A stretch of 64,000 bases of DNA from Madurella fahalii (taxonomy: Eukaryota > Ascomycota > Sordariomycetes > Sordariales). The notes below the pieces were generated by a model, which saw only the letters and a list, made by a program, of their open reading frames with translations, made no database searches and was not told the origin of the DNA. Below, one piece after another: positions 22,207 through 32,487 of this stretch. The DNA is taken from NCBI GenBank assembly GCA_029876055.1, contig CM056877.1, forward strand, positions 4,898,001 to 4,962,000, written 5' to 3'. Both the position numbers and the translations under genes were made by a program. How positions within the stretch are numbered: position 1 is the first letter of the stretch; each line of letters opens with the position of its first letter.

Positions 22207-23631
22207 ATGACCGCTTCCAAGCCCGAGCAGCCCGATAGCCCCCCCAAGCACCTCTGCATCGGAGCTATCAACCCGTTTGCTCTATGTGAGGCCATCCTGG
22301 GCCGTAAGCTTGACTGGAATGAGCCTGCCACGTCGAGCATCATGTCGAGCATCCTGCAGACAGACTATGAAGAACTGTTTGACATGCGCTTCCACTCGAT
22401 CCTCTACGCCGGCATCAAGATGAACGACCGCGAGGACATGGCCGAGCCGATCCCCGCCAAGGACATGCACACGCTCACCGAGCGCGACCTAGTCACACCA
22501 GACTTCTCCAGGGTTGAGAAACTCGGCGACCTCGGCCACATGGGTCTGAAAGATCTCAACGCCATCAAAGTCAAGCATGCCTTCATGTCAAACGGCAACC
22601 TACGCCTCACCCTCGAGCCGCAGTCCCTGGGCAAGACACTGTGCAACTCCGAGATGACTACGACGCTGCGCGAGATCGCCACGCCCTTCCGCGTCAACAA
22701 AAAGGAACCGTGGACGCCGCCCAACAGCACCTGGACCGACATTGGGAGCTGCCATCGCCAGGACGCCACCATGTTCAACAACCCGGTGCAGGGCGCCACC
22801 AGCAACAGCTGGCTAATTGCCGCCATAATGGCCGTGGCATGGTCGGATCCCTCGGCCATCGTCCACTGCAGCCGCTCCAAGTCTGGCTCGTCCGGCAGCC
22901 CGGACCACGAAAGCCGCGAGAAGCAACGGGAATCCTACTGTTCCCTCTCGGTCAAGTTCCACAGCAAGGGCGGCGACAACGACGCGCCCACCTCGACCGT
23001 CACGGTCAACTGCGAGGTGCCCACCAACAACTCCAGCTCGCTCCTCATGTACTGCCGGCCGTCCTCCATGAACATGACGCACCCAGCCATGCTCCGCGGG
23101 TGGGGCGGCGAGATCTGGCCCTGCCTGTACGAGAAGGCGTTCGCCAAGTGGATCACCAAGGCCGAGCCGGACGAGGAGCACCCGGACATCACGCAGACGT
23201 GCCACGGCGACCCGGTCAAGTGCATGGCGCAGCTGGCCGACAAGGAGCCGCAGTACTTCTTCACGTCGCACCGCCGCGGGCACGACCTCCTCGGCCTCGT
23301 GCGCATGCACTGCGTCAACCTCCGCACCATCTACCCCATGGTCGCCTTTACCCACCCCACCGGCGACAAGTTCCGCGGCTGCACCCTGGTCGGCAACATG
23401 GCCTACACCGTGCTCGGCTGGGCCGCCCCGCAGGAGCGCAAGCAGTACATCATCCTGCGGCACCCATGGGGCGTGACCGAGCCCGAGGGCATGACCGGCT
23501 ACCCCGGCTTGGTGCCGGTCGTGGACGTCAAGTTTTGGCCCCCTATCGAGCTGGTTGATAGCATGGGCGTGTTTGCCATTGAGACGTCCGCGTTCAAGGA
23601 GTACTTTGCCGGTCTGGGTGTGGCAAAGTGA
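22207..23631 (+). CDS. Calpain-fold protein lacking the catalytic triad
   Basis: 474-residue single-exon protein with a calpain (C2-family) protease domain in its second half. The fold is clear: QGATSNSWLIAAIMA aligns to the calpain active-site helix QG-x-x-GDCWLLAA, EIWPCLYEKAFAKW to the ELWPALLEKAYAK block, and NMAYTVLGW...YIILRHPWG to the GHAYSV...RNPWG block. The nucleophile Cys is Ser201, the His is Met398 and the Asn is His419, so all three catalytic positions are altered and the protein should be proteolytically inactive. The N-terminal 190 residues match nothing I know. The ORF is long, clean and third-position GC-rich, so it is a conserved pseudoenzyme rather than a pseudogene. Start at 22207 (acaATGACC); 22189 is an alternative. 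No signal peptide. Confidence 0.82.
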   Translation: MTASKPEQPDSPPKHLCIGAINPFALCEAILGRKLDWNEPATSSIMSSILQTDYEELFDMRFHSILYAGIKMNDREDMAEPIPAKDMHTLTERDLVTPDFSRVEKLGDLGHMGLKDLNAIKVKHAFMSNGNLRLTLEPQSLGKTLCNSEMTTTLREIATPFRVNKKEPWTPPNSTWTDIGSCHRQDATMFNNPVQGATSNSWLIAAIMAVAWSDPSAIVHCSRSKSGSSGSPDHESREKQRESYCSLSVKFHSKGGDNDAPTSTVTVNCEVPTNNSSSLLMYCRPSSMNMTHPAMLRGWGGEIWPCLYEKAFAKWITKAEPDEEHPDITQTCHGDPVKCMAQLADKEPQYFFTSHRRGHDLLGLVRMHCVNLRTIYPMVAFTHPTGDKFRGCTLVGNMAYTVLGWAAPQERKQYIILRHPWGVTEPEGMTGYPGLVPVVDVKFWPPIELVDSMGVFAIETSAFKEYFAGLGVAK

Positions 23632-24185
23632 GTAGAGGACGAGCTGAGTGGGACGGGGTGGATGGGATTGTGGGACCTCAAAAGTATGGGATTATTGTTT
23701 GACACGAGAATGTTCAAAAAACGATGCTACGGTTATTAGCCCGACTCAGATTGGTAAGCATGACAGGGCCAACATGCTCTTCGTTCGCTGTCCTCTAGGC
23801 GATGCGGCTCACTGTGCGTTCGTTGAGTAAGAGGAAAGGGCCAACATTGCCCTCAACACACATTCATCCCAAGGAACAGACATGTCCGTTTCTGGGATTG
23901 AATATCTGTTGGTCGGGGGTGCTTAAATATAAGTATATTGTTCTCTTCAGTGTCCTCTCAATCATTGGCCCTCTCTGCTACTGCTCAGCGGTCTACCAAA
24001 CCCTTGATTCCCCTCTCTTCTCCGGCTGAATCTCCAGCAAAAAGTTCAACTGTAGAATCTTTGAGCAGTGGCGGCAGTCTTCCACGATTAACTTGTCCTT
24101 ATTCAGGCAAGTTATAATGGTGGAGAGATGCCAAGCCAGCGCGGTTAGAATCTTGGTGCGAGAGAAAAAGGAGAAAAAAGTTGAG
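23632..24185. other. Intergenic, no gene seen
   Basis: 3' flank of the calpain-like gene. Only short frames are present. Confidence 0.5.
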
Positions 24186-24274
24186 TCCCCTCGACCGGAA
24201 TCGAGCCGGTGACCTTTCGGTAACAATAAATTCCTTTACAGCCGAACGTGATAGCCAACTACACCACAAGGGGA
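24186..24274 (-). tRNA. tRNA-Tyr (GUA) with 15-nt intron
   Basis: Read on the minus strand the 89-nt gene folds as a cloverleaf: acceptor TCCCCTT/GAGGGGA (last pair T-G), D arm TGTAGTTGGCTATCA, anticodon stem TTCGG/CCGAA with loop CTGTAA interrupted after position 37 by a 15-nt intron before the final A, and T stem ACCGG/CCGGT. Anticodon GTA decodes tyrosine, and tRNA-Tyr genes in eukaryotes characteristically have an intron at exactly this place. The T loop reads CTCGATT instead of TTCGATT, so position 54 (and the internal B box) deviates from consensus; this may lower transcription or mark a decayed copy. No 3' CCA is encoded, as expected. Confidence 0.85.
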
Positions 24275-27171
24275 TTTCATTCGTTAATAATTCTACCCGC
24301 TGATCTTCTACACATGGCACTCCACAGTAAGCTTCCGCCGATCCACTTGGTGCATTGACTACCTCCCTAAGCAGCTTCACACGCATAACAATCTAGGACT
24401 TGAGCGGCTTTCTCCATATACTATTTAGATGGTCATTAGGGGCGGCCGAGTTTTCGCGCAATCTGAACTCAAAATTAGGGGTGAAACCGGACTTATCTGC
24501 CTCTCTCGCCAACACGTCCTACCACATGGAGCTCATCAAATAACGGGAATCATGTTCGGAATGGGTCTCATAGTCGCTTTATAAACGAAATACCTATTGA
24601 TCAATCGACAATTAATCAAATTCCATCATGCAGCACTCCGTCCGAGTAGGTAGGCAACCCAGCGTCCCCAACTCTAACACGACAGTATGAATTCCGATTC
24701 TCTAACCCCAACTTAGAAGATGTAATAGACCATCAACAAAGAAGTATGATATCAACCTGTGAAACCGAAAGAGTCGATTAGCACGTACCCCATAGGGGGT
24801 GGCAACTTTGACGAATGTTTAGGATCATGTAATCTTCAACAGACCCACGCTACCATCCAGCCCCTGAAACGTCTCCTTAGCGTCTGCACTGAGTCGAAGC
24901 AAGTTCGCCTACGTCAGTCTTGATCACGGTAATAGCCCTGGGGAAGATTGACGATTTAGAAGGTATGGTTTACTCAGAGTACTGTTAGTGTTATCATGAT
25001 CGATCTCCCTGTGACGTGTCTTACTCGTGGTTTGGTATCACCGTAACACTCTGGAGACTGAATCGGTAATAAGAAATGATCACAGCATTCTAGCAGAGCG
25101 ACGCACATTTTATTCTAGATGTGATGCCGTCCTGCCGGTATTGTACCACATATTGCATGTAAGATGAGGCCCGGCAAGGCTGACATTAGGTACTTTGTGA
25201 ACCGTGCAAGCAGGGCACTCAGCTGGACTAAATTGGATCCATCGATACCGGTTCCGCCCGTAACCACCACAGCAGGCTGACATTGCATAGATGTCATGGC
25301 GATGAGTCCACCGGGTTATGGGTGAAGTGACTTGAGGGCAAACCCCCATATCAATATATTGATAAGGTGCAGCAACATGTAAAGTTTTTGGTTGGTGAAT
25401 GAGGCGGAGCGATACGCGGTGATGTCCGAGAATGCAATTGATATCCTTTTATTGACGACATGCAGGTAGCGCAAGGAATTGTGGCAGCTGAGATGGTATG
25501 TATGTACAGCACAGGGCGGACCCCACGGAGCACAGAAAGCTGACCTGCGTTCGGTTTGAGATTGGCAAGGAACAAGAGACTTTGTGGCTCTAGAACATTC
25601 AACCCATGCTCTGTCAGGGTTCCATGTTGGCGATCACCCTCGCTCGGGCCCGGCAAAGTTGTTGTTGCTGGTGCTGATGGAGGATGATCACTGCAAGACG
25701 AACCACGTTGTCGGGTCTCCGCAGCCCTACACATAGTGCCGAAAAGTGAGAGGTCGGGTAAATAATGACATGTGTCAGACGGCATGAAGAAGATGTTGAG
25801 GAGAACCAACGAACCGTGCTGAGTCGGGCACTGGCGCCGTGCGTGCAGCTGGTGGAACGCAAGAGTGACCCGTTCGACCATTGGGTTCCGAAAATGGAAT
25901 TAGGGGTCTACTGGGGCGTTGCTTCTGGTTGCGGCTGAAGCAATCACATTTCCCACGGAATTTTCGTCTGTCGGCTCATCAGTCCCAAACACAAACAGAT
26001 AGCGCTATTGACACGCTGAAGACCATGGTGGAAATTAACACCGCATATTCGGGGGAGCTATTGGTCAAAGCACGGACTCCAGGCGTAGACAACCACGCGG
26101 CGCGATGCGATCAATGATGTAGCCCCATCTGGTAATCACTAACCTCCCCCGCCGAGTTGCCACCTTCAGGGGGAAGCTGCAGGTACGTTACAGGGGGAAG
26201 GGTGCTCTGGACTCCAGCCACTTGAACGCCAAACCTCTTGCTGCTTTTCCGTGCCAAGAACAGTGAGCTCAAGAAATACGGGCTATATTCATGCAGACCC
26301 AGCTTCGGACTTCGAGCTTGGCCGCCCGCCACAACCTCGCAAAATACGACCACGCGATTGCAACGGAGCAGGAGCGCACGCATTATCTAGAGTTAGGTAG
26401 GATAGAATGCCTGGTCTATCCCTTCGGATTCAGATTGCCAGAGTCATGTACAGAACCGAAGCATTGGGCTCTCGTGTGAAGAGTTTGGCGCGGGGGGGTT
26501 CTAGGGACCTTGGGTTTGTCCCGCCAAAACAGCCATTGGCAAGGGGCAGGGGGGGCCGGGCTCCGGCTCGCCCGCTGGGAGGCCCAGATTCGGGAACAAC
26601 GGCAACGGCGAGCGAGACCCCAGCGCAATCGCCCCACTGATGCCATCGGGCGGGGTGGGCCTGTTGGGCTCCATTACAACACACAGGGATCCCCTAACTA
26701 GCGCTAAGCTCTTCTCGTCCCATCTCGACCGGCCGACCCTCCAGTATCACCTGTCCAGTCTTCAGCGCATCTCTGGGGAGCTGAGCTGAAAGCACTCGTC
26801 TTCATCCCACTCACCACCACCGCTGGAGCTGTGTGTGCTGTTCGTTTCTCCCTATTGATTGATGAACGTCCCTCATTTTGCTCCTCACGTCTTGACCTTT
26901 ACCCGCTCGTTGATAACGACAAATACTCCAGCAGCGATATTCACTACACCGAACGCCCGTTTGTCTTACCATCAATATCTCGCGCTCTGAACTCGAGACA
27001 ATCCCTGCTTGACACCTTTGTGAAGGGCTTTCGTTTCTGATCTCGTCCCCGGGCTTCCTGGATTGTGACGTGGGGTGGGAAGGCCGGCTGGGCTTCTTTC
27101 TCCTAGTCGTAGCGGTCGCGGTACGCTGTGTGCTTGTTCACGCACCGTAAAAGACCAAGAGAGGGCTTCTG
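24275..27171. other. Long intergenic region, no gene seen
   Basis: About 2.9 kb. AT-rich from 24400 to 25120 with no recognisable element; a 176-residue minus frame (25881-25351) shows no motif. The last 450 bp before 27172 is CT/CA-rich and probably the long leader of the GH16 gene. Confidence 0.5.
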
Positions 27172-28685
27172 ATGGATAACGAGAATTACTACGGCCGGCC
27201 GGTAGCGGGCAACCCTTCCGTTGCATCAACCGCCGCCGCAACCCCGCAACGGCCCGGCTCACCAGACGAATCAGTTGGGCGCAATCCTTTCGGTGACGGT
27301 GTCGAATCGCAACTGTCCCATCGGTCAGGGAATAATGGCAATCCCTTCTCCAGCCCGGCAGGCTCGCGCCCCGCCAGCAGCTTCGACACATCTTCGGGAC
27401 TCGGACATCGGTATGACGGGGGACAGCGATTCTTCCACTCAAGGCGCGTTCGCAAAGGAGAGGTGGAGAAGCCGTGGACGAAGACGGCGGATCCCAAGGA
27501 GAAATGGGTCACGATTCTACCCATCATCGGCATCATCATCGGCCTGGGCATCTCTGGCTTCCTGGTCTGGGACGGTATCCGCAGTGTCGTGCAGCACAAA
27601 TATTGCCCGGTTCTGGACGAGGATTGGTCAAACGGCTTCGACCCCTCGATATGGCAAAAGGAGGTCCAAGTGAACGGGTTTGGGTGAGTCCCGGCGGCAG
27701 GCCCCCGCAGAAGCAACGGGCATGCGAGACTGACGCAGAACTTTTTAGCAATGGCGAGTTCGAGATGACGACGCCAGGAGACGAGAACGTATACGTCGAG
27801 AACGGCCGGCTAGTCATCAAGGCGACGCTCCAGGACGACAGGTTTATGCAACAGGACCATAAGATTGACCTTCTGCAGGACGGCACTTGCACATCGACCT
27901 CACCCAACTATTGCATTGCCTATACCAACGTCACGGCCGGCAACGCGACTATTGTCCCGCCTGTCCTGTCGGGACGCATCAACACCAGAAAGGGCGCCAC
28001 CATCAAGTATGGCCGCGTCGAGGTAACCGCCAAGCTGCCCGCTGGCGACTGGCTGTGGCCGGCCATCTGGATGATGCCCGTCGACTCGGCCTATGGGCCC
28101 TGGCCGCAGTCTGGCGAGATCGACATTGTCGAGAGCCGCGGCAACAACTACACGCACCCGCAGGGCGGCAACAACATCATCTCGTCGGCGCTGCACTGGG
28201 GCCCGAACCCGGCCAACGATGCCTGGTGGCGCACTAACGTGAAGCGTCCGGCGCTGCACACGACCTACGCGGCAGGCTACAATACGTTCGGCCTCGAGTG
28301 GTCGCAGAAGTACCTCTTCACCTACGTCAACTCGCGCCTGCTGCAAGTCCTCTACGTCAACTTTGACACGCCCATGTGGTCGCGCGGCAACTTCCCGAGC
28401 GCCGACAGCAACGGCACACGGGTCGACGACATCTGGGGCAAGACGGGCCGCCACAACACTCCTTTTGACCAGCCGTTCTACCTCATCCTTAATCTTGCCG
28501 TCGGCGGTACAAATGGCTGGTTCGAGGACAATGTCAATGGCAAGCCGTGGCTCAACGGGTCGCCCAATGCTCGGAAGGACTTCTGGCAGGCCAAGGACAG
28601 TTGGTTTCCGACATGGACTTCCCCGCAGCTGGAGGTCAGCAGGGTCGTCATGTTGCAACAATGTGATGGCAACGAAGATCTTTAG
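27172..28685 (+). CDS. Membrane-anchored GH16 beta-glucanase-like protein
   Basis: 482-residue type II membrane protein of glycoside hydrolase family 16, related to beta-1,3-glucan endoglucosidases or glucan-binding proteins; probably acts on cell-wall beta-glucan in the secretory lumen or at the cell surface. Exons 27172-27683 and 27749-28685; the 65-nt intron (GTGAGT/CTGAC/TTAG) splits a Gly codon in NGFGNGEFEM. Residues 1-110 form a Ser/Pro/Asn-rich cytosolic tail, W112 starts a single membrane span (about 113-135), and the luminal part has the catalytic GEIDIVES motif with nucleophile E294, D296 and acid/base E299 all intact. WPAIWMMP, YNTFGLEW, YLILNLAVGG and a C-terminal MLQQC match the family; N-glycosylation sequons are frequent. 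No GPI signal. It may be a glucan-remodelling enzyme rather than a degradative one. Confidence 0.9.
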
Positions 28686-28708
28686 CGGGCTGCCATTTCC
28701 TCGCTGTG

Positions 28709-28755
28709 TTTTTTTATTTTTTATTTTTTATTTTTTATTTTTATTTTTATTTTTT
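28709..28755. repeat. (T5-6A)n low-complexity repeat
   Basis: Repeated TTTTTTA/TTTTTA units starting about 24 bp after the GH16 stop codon, probably in its 3' untranslated region. Confidence 0.85.
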
Positions 28756-31700
28756 ATGGTGTTCTTGGGGGGGATAGATTGGTTTGGTTTGGCATAATGT
28801 TTATTTTGGTTACGTATTGGTATAGTACATGCACGCGTTCTCAAGGTGAGAGGAGAGGATGGGCGATGTATCAACTCATGTATCAGCCTAACCCTAGGCC
28901 AGCATTGATCTCTCTTTTTTTATTTGGTTTGAACCAAATCAAGCAGGATATACCACGGACACAGCTAGGGCTTGGTAAATATGACTGTAATGGATGAGGA
29001 GTAAGAAACAAACCAGCACCGGCCTGTTCCACCGTCGACATGATGCCCGTTTCGGCTCTTTAGATATATTACGATGCCGTAGTTACCCGTGGTTTCGGAG
29101 AACGAACACTGCTGTGCAGCAGGACGCACGCCGTGAGACGAGAGAGGCATGTTTCCGAGACGGGAATGCGATGCGAGACGCATGACAACCTTCGGATTCA
29201 GGCCAGTTATTCTCCCCGGTTGCTGCATTGCGTAAAAATCATGTTCACAGCCCAACGGTCGAGCTGAACGGGCCAAGTACAACTCGGCTTGGCACCTCAC
29301 GGTCCAGAACATAGGGGGGAACAGCGAAGATCAGAGCCCCCACTTCACTCCAGAACCTCATTCTCGGTGGAGATGATTCGCTGCTTGTCAAGTGGCCGGT
29401 GAATCAATGGAGTGAGTAGTGGGGCATGGCATGGCGAAACGAACGACTTTGTTTTTATCGCCGCCCAGGAGAACGGGGCTCAGTTTCCAATAAATCGACG
29501 ATAGCGCTTCTTGTTGGAGACGTGGACAATGGAGCGGTCGAGGGACTGTTAGCAGCTGAAGCCGCGCGCTACTGCAATAATTATTGGCATTTGGCCCGCA
29601 GCCGTCGTCTTTGTCTCATCGGTTGGAAGCCCTGTCATGAGGGAAAATTCCTTCGCTTATATCACGCGAGAAGGTCTGTCGAAGGTTGGTGGCGGCTTCG
29701 CAGCGCGAAAACAACAGAAATTAGTGTGTATCTCGACATGCGGCTGGCCTTAGCGAGATAAATCGTTCCCGTAGGTTAAAATAATAATTTGTGCAACCGC
29801 AATCCCACATCTTCGGGTTGCGAGGTTATCATGTCCGACATCAGATCTCAGCAGCCCTTTCTGTGGAGATGGATCTCTCGGAACCCTGAGAAAATCCTCT
29901 TGACGATCAGCTTGCCAAGGTTTACTGCCGCCCGCCCACGGCTTGTGTCTCAATTCACGCGCAAAACTGGCGTCGATGCTCCCAGGCCGTTGAGCCGCTG
30001 AGCTCCGTGACAGCCGCGCAGGCGAGACGCCGAATGTCAGACCGAGCTTTCCCGGTCGTCCCGGGGAACACTGCCTGTGAAACATTCTCCACGATGCATC
30101 ATAAGAGAGTCATCAGTCGGTGGATATCCAGTTCACTGGTTGCTGAGATTGCCAGCACAGCATTCTTTTTAATGAACGACCACTTCGGGAAGGTCCATGA
30201 CAGGTCGCGAGAGGGTGCTTGACGGGTTCACAGTCGACGACGTGCAGCTGGTGGGGTTGCGCTGCAGATGCGATCTGATTTGAGGTGGGGGGAAGCGGCA
30301 CCCCCTATTTTTGGCTTGTGACGTGGGTGCCGGCACATTTCTCGTATTCAGAACCCTCGCACATGCGAGAGCGCGATGCTTCCAACGGTGAATGGCTGCG
30401 CTCGGCCCAATCCCGTACTGAGGAGTTTCGAGATACGGGATGAGCTCAGGGAAATGTTGCACCAACGCTGTTGGACCCAACGTTGCCTCACCGCCGTATG
30501 GGGAGTCACAAGCACCTCCTTGCGCAAACCGCAACATTACATACAACACAGTAGACAGCGGCATCTGGTTGCAAAAAGCACAATTTCGTGCGGAGGAGGG
30601 TTGCATGTGGCCCGCTGGCCTAGCACCTGCCATGCCCCGATGTACACTAAGCAGTGGTGATGGAGCGTTTAGCGGGAAACGCTGACCAAAATGGCGACCA
30701 GAGCGAATCGGGCAAACGGCGCAACAAAACAATCGCTAGCGCTCGCCGCTTTAAGAGACATGATGGTGCGGCCGAATTTGTTGCAGCCACGTTGTAGTGT
30801 ACCGCACCGAAGAATAGATATTCAATAGTACTCCCACTATCCCCCATTCAGGACAGCCTCAACTCAGTTGCTACCACAGCTGCCGGTCGCCTGCTATGCT
30901 ATGGTCTTGAGGAGCATGATTGCAATACCGCAAGAACCAAGACAGCTCTGCCCTCGACAGCCTTATCGGGTTCAGCCTTGGATGCTTCGGCCTGCCTTTG
31001 CGGGATGCCGAGCGCCAAGACGGCGCCACAGGGACACTGGCTGTTCGGGAACGCTGTCCACCTGGCGCCAGTGTCTCAAGCTGCTCACATGCCTCTTCCT
31101 GCCGTCTGGATATGTGAAGATGGCTGCATCACGATGCCCTATTGTTGATATGGAAGTGACAGTGTATGTATTCGTACAGACACAGCCCAGCCACCACCCA
31201 TGGGGGTGGAAAGGATCGGATCGGAAGAGCCAGGCGCAAACGAGGGGCTGAAAGGACCTGAATCCCTGTATCAAAAATTATCCGCCCAGCAAGACGCTTC
31301 TCATTTTGGTCGAGTGGGGCTAAGTTGGGAATCTATGTCCCCACAGTCTTAACCGGGCGATCCCTGCAGCACTTCAAGGGGAATGGAAGGAACCGAACCA
31401 TTCGCTACGCCACCGCACCCCACGTTCAACAAGGCCCGCCGTCTCGACCCAACGGAGTCCTGCGAACATCCCAAACGACGTTAAAGAAAAAAAAATCCAA
31501 TCACAGTCTTCAGCTGCCAGACTAACTGCCACAGGGAACGCCATACTCAGCCACGAAATTTCCCTTACCGCCAAGATTCCAAACCGGCCTTCAGCATCGT
31601 CTGTCTCGCAAAGCGGCCTCCTGAAGGCGTCGCATGGCCATTGGCGGTATTCGAGGACAGGAGTTTGCCATGGTGATGTAGAGACAGATTGCACGAGAAT

Positions 31701-32487
31701 GCCCGTCCGTTGGGTCTTGAAGGTGCAAACCGTGCACTGTAGTAAGCAAAAGCCGTTTGTTGTCCGCTCTTTCCTCCCGTCTTGGGGTCCAACCAACTTG
31801 TTGTCACAGTTCAGGAGCCCTGCACGAATACAACATAGGCGGGCCAGTGTTGGACTGAACCGGGAAACCGGCCTCCTATCACTTACACGGGCCCCCTCCC
31901 AGCCCCTGATCCTTGCTACACGCACACGATGGAGGGACCTCTGCCAAGAAACCCTGGGCACGACGCTCGACAGGGCATCTAGACCAATCGCCAGCACGCG
32001 GCCAGCACCTTGCATCCCAGCTTCCTGCGTTGTCCACTCTTTTGATCCTCCCCCTCCCTGTCACCGTCTTTCGCCCGTGTTCCCCAAAGTTATGTGATCA
32101 GCAGTTGTTCCCAGGCCCTCGGGATCTCGAGGAAGCTTCCCTCAAGCTTGTCTCCTAACGACAGCGGATCCTCTTGAGCTTCAGGTTCTCTTCCCAGCCC
32201 CTGGCTTCGACGACAACGGAAGCCGTCCGCTCGCTAAATTTGCCTACCGAGGATTCCACGTTCGCTCCCCAAATCCGAGCCCAGGACTGCTTCGACTGAG
32301 TGGGTGGCAGTCGGCAACCCACAATACTCTTGAACTCGCACAACTTACAGTGCCCTGCTATCTGGGCAGATCGCCAGCTTGACACCTTCATCCCCCCTGC
32401 GTTATCCCAGAGTTTGAGCCGCCTCCCGCAGCGAGGAGCTTCATCCCCCAGCGAGAACGAGGCCGGCTACCTTAGGCTGCCGCCGCC
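28756..32487. other. Long intergenic region, no gene seen
   Basis: About 3.7 kb, the longest unexplained stretch. Frames at 29426-29761, 30868-31251 and 32015-31374 have arbitrary composition and overlap frames on the other strand. The last few hundred bases (about 32000-32487) are CT-rich and could be a long leader for the GT2 gene, as is common for polarised-growth genes. Confidence 0.5.

Noticed and set aside
25351..25881. 176-codon minus ORF with several Cys/His residues
   Set aside because: Cysteines are scattered without motif spacing; no signal peptide or splice support.
31374..32015. 213-codon minus ORF upstream of the GT2 gene
   Set aside because: Lies in a probable leader/promoter region, has random-looking composition and no family features.
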